DNA from: Burkholderia sp.
Lineage (GTDB): Bacteria > Pseudomonadota > Gammaproteobacteria > Burkholderiales > Burkholderiaceae
Assembly (NCBI GenBank): GCA_030151225.1
Contig: JASLEG010000209.1
Span: forward strand, 1-12,407
DNA: 12,407 bases
Reading direction: 5' to 3'
Positions 6,777 through 12,407 of this stretch are shown here, piece after piece; the first letter of the stretch is position 1, and every line of letters starts with the position of its first letter. Under the pieces are notes generated by a model, which was not told where the DNA came from, made no database searches, and saw nothing but the letters and a program-made list of their open reading frames with translations. Position numbers and translations under genes: made by a program.

Positions 6777-7028
6777 GTGGACTTCACGCTCTACGGCCGC
6801 GGCTGGTGTCACCTCTGCGACGCGTTGCGCGCGGCGCTGGCACCGGTGGCGGCCGAGTTCGCGGTGGCCGTCGAGGAGCGCGACATCGACGCGCCCGGCA
6901 TCGATCCGGCGCTGGTCGAGCGCTACGACGAGCACGTGCCGGTGCTGCTGCTCGATGGGGTGGAAGTGTGCCGGCACCGCTTCGACGAGGCGGCCGTGCG
7001 GGCTGCGCTGACGCGTCGCCGGGCGTGA
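6777..7028 (+). CDS. glutaredoxin-like thioredoxin-fold protein
   Basis: An 83-residue protein with the compact thioredoxin fold of the glutaredoxin-like DUF836 family. The first strand DFTLYGR leads into CHLC (Cys11, Cys14), a CxxC redox motif, followed by helix DALRAAL. The central EERDID segment and the cis-proline motif VPVLLLDG (Pro near residue 55) complete the fold. No signal peptide is visible, so it should be cytoplasmic, acting as a thiol-disulphide reductase or electron carrier; its substrate is unknown. The GTG start lies 7 nt after the mucD stop with a weak TAGG 6 nt upstream, so it is probably translated from the same mRNA as mucD. It is therefore a plausible last member of the sigma-E operon. 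The physiological partner cannot be told from sequence. Confidence 0.85.
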   Translation: MDFTLYGRGWCHLCDALRAALAPVAAEFAVAVEERDIDAPGIDPALVERYDEHVPVLLLDGVEVCRHRFDEAAVRAALTRRRA

Positions 7029-7121
7029 GCGGTGCGCCCCGGATCCGGGCTTTTCCAGCAGAAATCGTGCCGTCGCGGCGTGGTCGCCGCCAAAATGCCG
7101 CCGAGGCCAGACCTTTTCAGC

Positions 7122-7127
7122 TAAAAT
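7122..7127 (+). promoter_or_regulatory. candidate lepA -10 element
   Basis: TAAAAT matches five of six bases of TATAAT and lies in an AT-rich patch (7113-7139) that stands out in GC-rich DNA. No recognisable -35 box lies at the usual spacing, and there is no TG extension. If real, transcription would start near 7134 and the leader would include the hairpin at 7151-7182. Confidence 0.35.
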
Positions 7128-7150
7128 AGACTGTTTTTTCACCGACTTAC

Positions 7151-7185
7151 AAGGCGTGCTCCGCAGTCGTCGAGCGCGCCTTTTT
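7151..7185 (+). terminator. intrinsic terminator, or attenuator in the lepA leader
   Basis: AAGGCGTGCTC (7151-7161) pairs with GAGCGCGCCTT (7172-7182), 11 bp with one G-U wobble, over a 10-nt loop. TTTTT at 7181-7185 follows, the first two bases closing the stem. It is a good Rho-independent terminator and lies 17 nt before the lepA ATG. It may end the rpoE-rseA-rseB-mucD transcript. Because no promoter fits between it and lepA, lepA must be made by reading through it. Confidence 0.75.
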
Positions 7186-7202
7186 CGCTTGATCGGCACT
7201 GA

Positions 7203-8996
7203 ATGGATCATATTCGCAATTTCTCGATCATCGCCCATATCGACCATGGCAAGTCGACGCTCGCGGATCGCATCATCCAGGTATGCGGCGGCCTGACCGA
7301 CCGCGAGATGGAAGCGCAGGTGCTCGACTCGATGGATCTCGAGCGCGAGCGCGGCATCACGATCAAGGCGCAGACCGCCGCGCTGTCGTACCGTGCGCGC
7401 GACGGCAAGGTCTACAACCTGAACCTGATCGACACCCCCGGGCACGTCGACTTCTCCTATGAAGTGAGCCGCTCGCTGTCGGCCTGCGAAGGCGCGCTGC
7501 TCGTGGTGGACGCGAGTCAGGGCGTCGAGGCGCAGACCGTCGCCAACTGCTACACGGCCATCGAGCTCGGCGTGGAAGTGGTGCCGGTGCTCAACAAGAT
7601 CGACCTGCCCGCGGCGAATCCCGAAAGCGCGATCGAGGAGATCGAGGACGTGATCGGCATCGACGCGGCCGACGCCACGCGCTGCAGCGCCAAGACCGGC
7701 CTCGGCGTGGAGGACGTGCTCGAATCGCTGATCGCCAAGGTGCCGGCGCCGAAGGGCGACCCCGACGGTCCGCTGCAGGCGCTGATCATCGATTCGTGGT
7801 TCGACAACTACGTCGGCGTGGTCATGCTGGTGCGCATCGTCAACGGCACGCTGCGTCCGAAGGAAAAGATCAAGCTGATGGCCACCGGCGCGCAGTACCC
7901 GGTGGAGCACATCGGCGTGTTCACGCCGAAGTCGCGCAATCTCGAGACGCTGTCGGCGGGGCAGGTGGGCTTCATCATCGCCGGCATCAAGGAGCTGACC
8001 GCCGCGAAGGTGGGCGACACCGTCACGCTCGCCGGCAAGCCGGCGCCGGAACCGCTGCCGGGCTTCAAGGAAGTGAAGCCGCAGGTGTTCGCGGGCCTGT
8101 ATCCGGTCGAGGCGAACCAGTACGACGCGCTGCGCGAGTCGCTCGAGAAGCTCAAGCTCAACGACGCCTCGCTGCAGTACGAGCCGGAAGTCTCGCAGGC
8201 GCTCGGCTTCGGCTTCCGCTGCGGCTTCCTGGGCCTGCTGCACATGGAAATCGTGCAGGAGCGGCTAGAGCGCGAATTCGACATGGACCTGATCACCACG
8301 GCGCCCACGGTGGTGTACGAGGTGTTGCAGGCCAACGGCGACACGATCAAGGTCGAGAACCCGGCCAAGATGCCGGATCCGGGCCGCATCGCGGAAGTGC
8401 GCGAGCCGATCGTCACCGTGAATCTGTACATGCCGCAGGAATACGTGGGCTCGGTGATCACGCTGTGCGAGCAGAAGCGCGGCTCGCAGATCAACATGCA
8501 GTACCACGGCCGCCAGGTGCAGCTGACCTACGAAATCCCGATGGCGGAAATCGTGCTCGACTTCTTCGATCGCCTGAAGTCGACCTCGCGCGGCTACGCG
8601 TCGATGGATTACGAGTTCAAGGAATACCGCACGTCGGACGTCGTGAAGGTGGACATGCTGATCAACGGCGACAAGGTGGATGCGCTGTCGATCATCGTGC
8701 ACCGCTCGCAGTCGCAGTATCGCGGCCGCGAAGTGGCGGCCAAGATGCGCGAGATCATTCCGCGCCAGATGTACGACGTGGCGATCCAGGCCGCGATCGG
8801 CGCGAACATCGTGGCGCGCGAGAACATCAAGGCGCTGCGCAAGAACGTGCTGGCCAAGTGCTACGGCGGCGACATCTCGCGCAAGAAGAAACTGCTCGAA
8901 AAGCAGAAGGCAGGCAAGAAGCGCATGAAGCAGGTGGGTTCGGTCGAGATCCCGCAGGAGGCGTTCCTGGCGATCTTGCGCGTCGAAGACAAATAA
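7203..8996 (+). CDS. lepA: elongation factor 4 (LepA GTPase)
   Basis: A 597-residue translational GTPase that acts on the ribosome, with proposed roles in back-translocation and in 30S biogenesis or initiation. The G domain has AHIDHGKST (residues 11-19), DTPGHVDF starting at Asp77, NKID at 131-134 and CSAKTG. The switch I region holds RERGITIK. Domain II follows from about 185; the EF-G-like domains and the LepA-specific C-terminal domain, with its Lys-rich KKKLLEKQKAGKKRMK, follow. Length is the family norm (about 597-599), and MDHIRNFSIIAHIDHGKST is the standard N-terminus, so ATG 7203 is secure though its Shine-Dalgarno is poor. The gene precedes lepB by 16 nt, an ancient operon pair. The hairpin just upstream may limit its transcription. 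Confidence 0.98.
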   Translation: MDHIRNFSIIAHIDHGKSTLADRIIQVCGGLTDREMEAQVLDSMDLERERGITIKAQTAALSYRARDGKVYNLNLIDTPGHVDFSYEVSRSLSACEGALLVVDASQGVEAQTVANCYTAIELGVEVVPVLNKIDLPAANPESAIEEIEDVIGIDAADATRCSAKTGLGVEDVLESLIAKVPAPKGDPDGPLQALIIDSWFDNYVGVVMLVRIVNGTLRPKEKIKLMATGAQYPVEHIGVFTPKSRNLETLSAGQVGFIIAGIKELTAAKVGDTVTLAGKPAPEPLPGFKEVKPQVFAGLYPVEANQYDALRESLEKLKLNDASLQYEPEVSQALGFGFRCGFLGLLHMEIVQERLEREFDMDLITTAPTVVYEVLQANGDTIKVENPAKMPDPGRIAEVREPIVTVNLYMPQEYVGSVITLCEQKRGSQINMQYHGRQVQLTYEIPMAEIVLDFFDRLKSTSRGYASMDYEFKEYRTSDVVKVDMLINGDKVDALSIIVHRSQSQYRGREVAAKMREIIPRQMYDVAIQAAIGANIVARENIKALRKNVLAKCYGGDISRKKKLLEKQKAGKKRMKQVGSVEIPQEAFLAILRVEDK

Positions 8997-9012
8997 CAGG
9001 ACTGATCCTTTT

Positions 9013-9906
9013 ATGAATTTCGCTTTGATTCTGTTCGTGCTCGTCGTGTTGACGGGGATCGCGTGGGTGCTGGACAAGCTGGTGTTCCTGCCGGGCCGTC
9101 GCCGGGCAGCCGATGCGGCGGCCGCCGAGTTCGACCGCCAGCAGTCGGTGATCGATGCGCGCTTCGCCGATGAAAACGCGCCGGCCACGCGGGCCAAGCT
9201 GCGTGAGGACAAACTGCGTCAGCCGTGGTGGCTCGAGTACACGGCGAGCTTCTTCCCGGTGATCCTCGCGGTGTTCGTGGTGCGTTCGTTCGTGGTGGAG
9301 CCGTTCAAGATTCCGTCGGGCTCGATGGTGCCCACGCTGCTGGTGGGCGACTTCATCCTCGTCAACAAGTTCGAGTACGGCCTGCGCCTGCCGATCACGA
9401 ACCAGAAGATCACCTCGGGCAGCCCGCTCTCTCGCGGCGACGTGGTGGTGTTCCGTTACCCGAAGGACGAGTCGGTCGACTACATCAAGCGCGTGATCGG
9501 CCTGCCCGGCGACACCGTGCAGTACTACGACAAGAAGCTCACGATCAACGGCCAGGCCGTGCCCGAAACGCCGCTGCCCGACTTCTTCGACGACGAGCGC
9601 ATGAACTACGCGAAGCAGTACGAGGAGACGATCGACGGCCGCAAGAACGCGATCCTGAACAACACCTCGGTGCCGCCGTACGTGATGGGCGCCTACGATT
9701 TCCCGTACAAGAGCAACTGCGACTACAACGAGCACGGCGTGACCTGCAAGGTGCCGCCCGGCCACTACTTCATGATGGGTGACAACCGCGACAACAGCGC
9801 CGACAGCCGCTACTGGGGCTTCGTGCCCGACAAGGACATCGTCGGCCGCGCGTTCTTCATCTGGATGAACCTCGGCGCGATGAGCCGCATCGGCTCGTTC
9901 CACTGA
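9013..9906 (+). CDS. lepB: signal peptidase I (LepB)
   Basis: A 297-residue inner-membrane serine protease that removes signal peptides from exported proteins on the periplasmic side. Two membrane segments are evident, at about residues 2-20 and 77-95, with the charged cytoplasmic loop between. The Ser-Lys catalytic dyad is intact: Ser104 in PSGSMVPTL and Lys159 in YIKRVIGLPGD, equivalent to E. coli Ser91 and Lys146. The later family box MMGDNRDNSADSRYWG is also intact. It is a little shorter than E. coli LepB (324) but within the proteobacterial range. CAGGA lies 11 nt before the ATG, rather far for a Shine-Dalgarno. Located 16 nt after lepA, it should be cotranscribed with it, and it processes precursors including RseB and MucD encoded here. 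Confidence 0.97.
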   Translation: MNFALILFVLVVLTGIAWVLDKLVFLPGRRRAADAAAAEFDRQQSVIDARFADENAPATRAKLREDKLRQPWWLEYTASFFPVILAVFVVRSFVVEPFKIPSGSMVPTLLVGDFILVNKFEYGLRLPITNQKITSGSPLSRGDVVVFRYPKDESVDYIKRVIGLPGDTVQYYDKKLTINGQAVPETPLPDFFDDERMNYAKQYEETIDGRKNAILNNTSVPPYVMGAYDFPYKSNCDYNEHGVTCKVPPGHYFMMGDNRDNSADSRYWGFVPDKDIVGRAFFIWMNLGAMSRIGSFH

Positions 9907-9923
9907 GCGGGCGATCGAGGCTG

Positions 9924-9958
9924 GCCGGCATGGTGCGATGGCCGCGCGCCATGCTGGC
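9924..9958 (+). other. hairpin after lepB
   Basis: GCCGGCATGG (9924-9933) pairs with CCATGCTGGC (9949-9958), 10 bp with one G-U wobble, around a 15-nt loop that can add a small GCG/CGC stem. It starts 18 nt after the lepB stop. An A-rich stretch rather than T-tract follows, so it is not a canonical terminator. It may protect the lepA-lepB mRNA end or be an RNase III target. The pairing is seen; the role is inferred. Confidence 0.4.
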
Positions 9959-10032
9959 AAATCACTTCAAGAACCGGCGGTAACACCGCTCCGACACGCC
10001 TTTTCGCCTTTTACGCGCCGGGCAGCCGTCAC

Positions 10033-10060
10033 TCGACGGCACCCGCGCCCGCGTTATACT
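10033..10060 (+). promoter_or_regulatory. candidate rnc promoter, very close to the start codon
   Basis: TCGACG (10033-10038, four of six bases of TTGACA) and TATACT (10055-10060, five of six of TATAAT) are separated by 16 bp. The -10 ends only 7 nt before the rnc ATG at 10068, so transcription should begin at A10066 or A10068, giving an mRNA with almost no leader. No Shine-Dalgarno precedes the ATG, which agrees with leaderless translation. Confidence 0.55.
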
Positions 10061-10067
10061 CCTGCAC

Positions 10068-11258
10068 ATGCCTCAGTCCCAGTTGGAAAGCCGGCTGCGC
10101 TACGAATTTCGCAATGCGGAATTGCTGCGTCAGGCTTTGACCCATCGTAGCCACAGCGCCACGCATAACGAACGGCTCGAGTTTCTCGGCGACTCCGTTC
10201 TGAATTGCGCGGTGGCGGCCCTTTTGTTCCAGCGTTTCGGCAAGCTGGACGAGGGCGACCTGTCGCGCGTGCGGGCCAATCTCGTCAAGCAGCAGTCGCT
10301 GTACGAAATTGCTCAGGCCCTGAATATTTCCGAAGGCTTGCGGCTCGGCGAGGGCGAGTTGCGCAGCGGTGGTTTCCGCCGCCCGTCGATCCTCGCGGAC
10401 GCGTTCGAAGCCATCATCGGGGCGGTGTTCCTCGATGGCGGCTTCGATGCCGCCCAGGGCGTGATCAAGCGCCTGTACGTGCCGATCCTCGATCACATTG
10501 ATCCGCGCACGCTCGGCAAGGATGCCAAGACGCTGCTGCAGGAGTACCTGCAGGGTCACAAGATCGCGTTGCCCACTTATACCGTGGTCGCCACGCATGG
10601 TGCGGCGCACAATCAGCAGTTCGAGGTGGAATGCACGGTGCCGAAGCTCGACGTCAAGGTGTCGGGCTCCGGGGCCAGCCGTCGCGCGGCCGAACAGGCC
10701 GCCGCGAAGAAGGCGCTCGACGAGGTGATGGCGCGCCCGATGGCGGCCGCCAAGCCGAAGCGCTCGAAGAGCGCGCGTGCCTCGAAGGCCGAGCCCGAGA
10801 TCGTGCCGGGCGTGAAGGGGGTGCAGGAGGCGCTGGATCTACGCGCGACGCCGGCCGAGCGCAAGGATCGCGGCGCGGCTGCCGCTGCCGCGCTTGCCGC
10901 CGGCGAGGCGAAGGTTCCGGCCGATGCCGCCGCCGAACGGGGTGCGCCGCCGGTGGCGGTGATCCGGGCCGGCGCGCATGTCGAGCCGCAGCAGGGCGGT
11001 GGCGTGGCCGACAAGGCCGAGCGCAGCCTCCGGCCGGCAGAAAGGTCGGCCGAAAAAACTCCGGACAAGTCGGCCGAAGGCGGCAAGCCGGCCGCGTCCG
11101 ACAAGCCCGAAGCGGCCGCACGCGGCCCCGCCCCGGGCGACCGGACGTTGCGTTTGCGCGACAGTGCGCCGGCGCCCGCGTCGACGCCCGCCGCCTCCGG
11201 CGACACCGATGCCGACCTCGCCACGGCGCCGTTGCGCGTGGCCGATGCCGGTCATTGA
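10068..11258 (+). CDS. rnc: ribonuclease III with long C-terminal extension
   Basis: A 396-residue double-stranded RNA endonuclease that matures rRNA and processes structured mRNAs. The RNase III domain (about 1-140) has the signature ERLEFLGDS, with catalytic residues Glu35, Glu38, Asp42, Glu62, Asp111 and Glu114 all present. The double-stranded RNA-binding domain (about 152-222) ends in the characteristic helix RRAAEQAAAKKALDEV. Typical enzymes stop near 226 residues; here about 170 more follow, rich in Ala, Pro, Lys and Glu with little hydrophobic content, probably disordered. No stop interrupts the frame and codon composition is unchanged, so the tail looks genuine rather than a frameshift product. 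The ATG has no Shine-Dalgarno and sits directly under a promoter-like element. era follows 59 nt later, the common rnc-era order. Confidence 0.96.
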   Translation: MPQSQLESRLRYEFRNAELLRQALTHRSHSATHNERLEFLGDSVLNCAVAALLFQRFGKLDEGDLSRVRANLVKQQSLYEIAQALNISEGLRLGEGELRSGGFRRPSILADAFEAIIGAVFLDGGFDAAQGVIKRLYVPILDHIDPRTLGKDAKTLLQEYLQGHKIALPTYTVVATHGAAHNQQFEVECTVPKLDVKVSGSGASRRAAEQAAAKKALDEVMARPMAAAKPKRSKSARASKAEPEIVPGVKGVQEALDLRATPAERKDRGAAAAAALAAGEAKVPADAAAERGAPPVAVIRAGAHVEPQQGGGVADKAERSLRPAERSAEKTPDKSAEGGKPAASDKPEAAARGPAPGDRTLRLRDSAPAPASTPAASGDTDADLATAPLRVADAGH

Positions 11259-11273
11259 ATTCCTGATTCCTGT

Positions 11274-11296
11274 GCGGGCCGCGTCGTGCGGTCCGC
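11274..11296 (+). other. hairpin in the rnc-era spacer
   Basis: GCGGGCCGC (11274-11282) pairs with GCGGTCCGC (11288-11296), 9 bp with one G-U wobble and a 5-nt loop. Only a short pyrimidine patch follows (11297-11299), so termination would be weak. It lies 21 nt before the era ATG and could attenuate era, or be a site for the RNase III encoded just upstream. The pairing is seen; the role is inferred. Confidence 0.4.
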
Positions 11297-11317
11297 TTCG
11301 CATTGCAGCAACCTGAT

Positions 11318-12220
11318 ATGAACGCTCCCGCCACCCCCGCCGGTTTCCGCTGCGGCATGATCGCCATCGTCGGCCGGCCGAACGTCGGCAAGTCGACGCT
11401 GATGAACGCCCTCGTCGGCCAGAAGATCAGCATCACCTCGCGCAAGGCGCAGACCACGCGCCACCGCATCACCGGCATTCACACGCTGGAAGACGCGCAG
11501 TACATCTTCGTCGACACGCCGGGCTTCCAGACGCGCCACAGCACCGCGCTGAACCGCTCGCTGAATCGCACGGTCACCTCCACGCTGACCTCGGTCGACG
11601 CGATCCTGTTCGTGATCGAGGCCGGCCGCTTCGGTCCGGACGATCAGAAGGTGCTCGACCTGATCCCGAAGGGCGTGCCCACGCTGCTGATCCTGAACAA
11701 GCTCGACCGCATCGTCGACAAGGCCTCGCTGTTCCCGTTCCTGAAGCAGATGGGCGAGCTGCGCGAATTCGCCGAAGTGGTGCCGCTGTCGGCCAAGAGC
11801 GTCGACGACATCGGCCGCCTGATGCAGACCGCCAAGCCCTATCTGCCCGAGGGCGCGCCGATCTACGGCGAGGACGACCTGACCGATCGCAGCTCGCGTT
11901 TCCTGGCCGCCGAGATCCTGCGCGAGAAGGTGTTCCGCTGGACCGGTGACGAGCTGCCGTACACGAGCACCGTCGTCATCGACAAGTTCGAGGAAGAGGG
12001 GCGCCTCACGCGCGTGTTCGCCACGATCCTGGTGGAGCGCGATTCGCACAAGGCGATGGTGATCGGCAAGAAGGGCGCGAAGCTCAAGCAGATCAGCACC
12101 GAGGCGCGGCTCGACATGGAAAAGCTGTTCGACGGCCCCGTGTATCTCGAGACCTTCATCAAGGTGCGGAGCGGCTGGGCCGACAACGAGGCCGGTTTGC
12201 GTGCCTATGGGTACGAATGA
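11318..12220 (+). CDS. era: ribosome-assembly GTPase Era
   Basis: A 300-residue essential GTPase that binds the 3' end of 16S rRNA and helps 30S maturation; it also associates with the inner membrane. GTPase motifs are complete: GRPNVGKST at 19-27, the TTRHRITGI switch segment, DTPGF from Asp66, NKLD at 127-130 and LSAKS. The C-terminal KH RNA-binding domain has its GxxG loop as GKKG at 250-253, followed by AKLKQI, and the chain ends GLRAYGYE. Length is the family norm (about 300). A TTG five codons upstream (11303) is in frame but lacks a Shine-Dalgarno, and ATG 11318 gives the usual short N-terminus; its ribosome site is also weak. The recO ATG overlaps its last 14 nt. Confidence 0.97.
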   Translation: MNAPATPAGFRCGMIAIVGRPNVGKSTLMNALVGQKISITSRKAQTTRHRITGIHTLEDAQYIFVDTPGFQTRHSTALNRSLNRTVTSTLTSVDAILFVIEAGRFGPDDQKVLDLIPKGVPTLLILNKLDRIVDKASLFPFLKQMGELREFAEVVPLSAKSVDDIGRLMQTAKPYLPEGAPIYGEDDLTDRSSRFLAAEILREKVFRWTGDELPYTSTVVIDKFEEEGRLTRVFATILVERDSHKAMVIGKKGAKLKQISTEARLDMEKLFDGPVYLETFIKVRSGWADNEAGLRAYGYE

Positions 12221-12407
12221 CGGCGTCGAGCCCGGCGACGACGGCATCGAGGGCATGGACGACGCGCACGCGCCCGTCTCGCTAGCCGAGCCGGTTCCGC
12301 CCGACGCCGAGTCCACCGCGCCAGCCGCGGACGCTGCCGACGGCTGCCCGGCGGTGGACTTGCCGGCGGCCGCCTTGCCGCCGCGCGCCGGCTTGCCGGT
12401 GCCGCCG
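12207..12407 (+). CDS. recO: DNA repair protein RecO, N-terminal part (truncated by window edge)
   Basis: The first 67 codons of a gene running off the window. The ATG at 12207 lies inside the end of era, a 14-nt overlap that suggests coupled translation, and the frame remains open to the last base. The visible protein begins MGTNDGVEPGDDG and is acidic, then Ala- and Pro-rich, with no recognisable domain. RecO, which loads RecA through RecF-RecO-RecR during gap repair, is the usual gene after era, and Burkholderia RecO proteins, from memory, start MGTND and carry a disordered extension before the OB fold. The call therefore rests on position and N-terminus, not on domain sequence. Starting at the ATG 12217 that overlaps the era stop instead gives a frame that quickly ends. 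Confidence 0.75.
   Translation, partial: MGTNDGVEPGDDGIEGMDDAHAPVSLAEPVPPDAESTAPAADAADGCPAVDLPAAALPPRAGLPVPP

Noticed and set aside
4979..6787. A 602-codon open frame on the - strand opposite mucD
   Set aside because: Its composition (Arg, His, Asp, Gly, Val repeats) is that of the reverse frame of a GC-rich gene, and mucD on the other strand has intact catalytic and PDZ motifs.
6738..8243. A 501-codon open frame on the - strand opposite the redox gene and the 5' part of lepA
   Set aside because: Antisense shadow of lepA; it runs across the lepA leader and terminator and has no recognisable domain.
9938..10150. A 70-codon + strand frame in the lepB-rnc spacer
   Set aside because: It starts inside a hairpin and overlaps the first 83 nt of rnc in another frame. 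Some relatives have a small DUF4845 membrane gene between lepB and rnc, but this frame has no membrane segment.
1..12407. Search for mobile elements, CRISPR arrays, tRNA or rRNA genes, toxin-antitoxin or defence operons
   Set aside because: No transposase or integrase, spaced repeats, tRNA-like cloverleaf or rRNA-like sequence was seen, and every sizeable interval is occupied by conserved housekeeping genes. The one possible toxin-like name (CptA) is dealt with as a family-level proposal only.

Overview
The window is a 12.4-kb stretch of high-GC proteobacterial chromosome. Gene order, protein sequences and strong G/C preference at third codon positions point to a betaproteobacterium of the Burkholderiaceae, most likely Burkholderia; I cannot name the species. 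All real genes lie on the + strand and are tightly packed. There is no tRNA, rRNA, CRISPR array, insertion sequence or sign of recent transfer. This is core housekeeping DNA, and I found no new multigene defence, mobile or biosynthetic system.

Layout: (1) 1-2269, fatty-acid synthesis: the 3' two thirds of fabG, then acpP and fabF, with paired hairpins and a promoter before acpP and a strong intrinsic terminator just before fabF. (2) 2281-2739, a small two-helix membrane protein 11 nt behind fabF, usually called hypothetical, which I propose is a divergent YgfX/CptA-family protein. (3) 2829-7028, envelope-stress cluster: rpoE (sigma-E), rseA (anti-sigma), rseB (periplasmic regulator), mucD (DegP/HtrA protease) and a small glutaredoxin-like protein. 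No rseC/mucC homologue is present. (4) 7203-9906, lepA (EF4) and lepB (signal peptidase I), with a terminator-like hairpin in the lepA leader. (5) 10068-12407, rnc (RNase III with a long disordered tail), era (GTPase) and the first 67 codons of recO.

The genes link envelope biogenesis and its monitoring. FabG, AcpP and FabF make acyl chains for membrane lipid. RseA holds sigma-E at the inner membrane until envelope damage triggers RseA proteolysis, with RseB as periplasmic modulator. MucD degrades or refolds damaged periplasmic proteins. LepB releases exported proteins from their signal peptides, while LepA, RNase III and Era serve translation and ribosome maturation.

The observations most worth a second look are regulatory: terminators placed directly before the fabF and lepA start codons, an apparently leaderless rnc promoter, low-complexity extensions on RNase III and RecO, and the YgfX-like protein next to rpoE.
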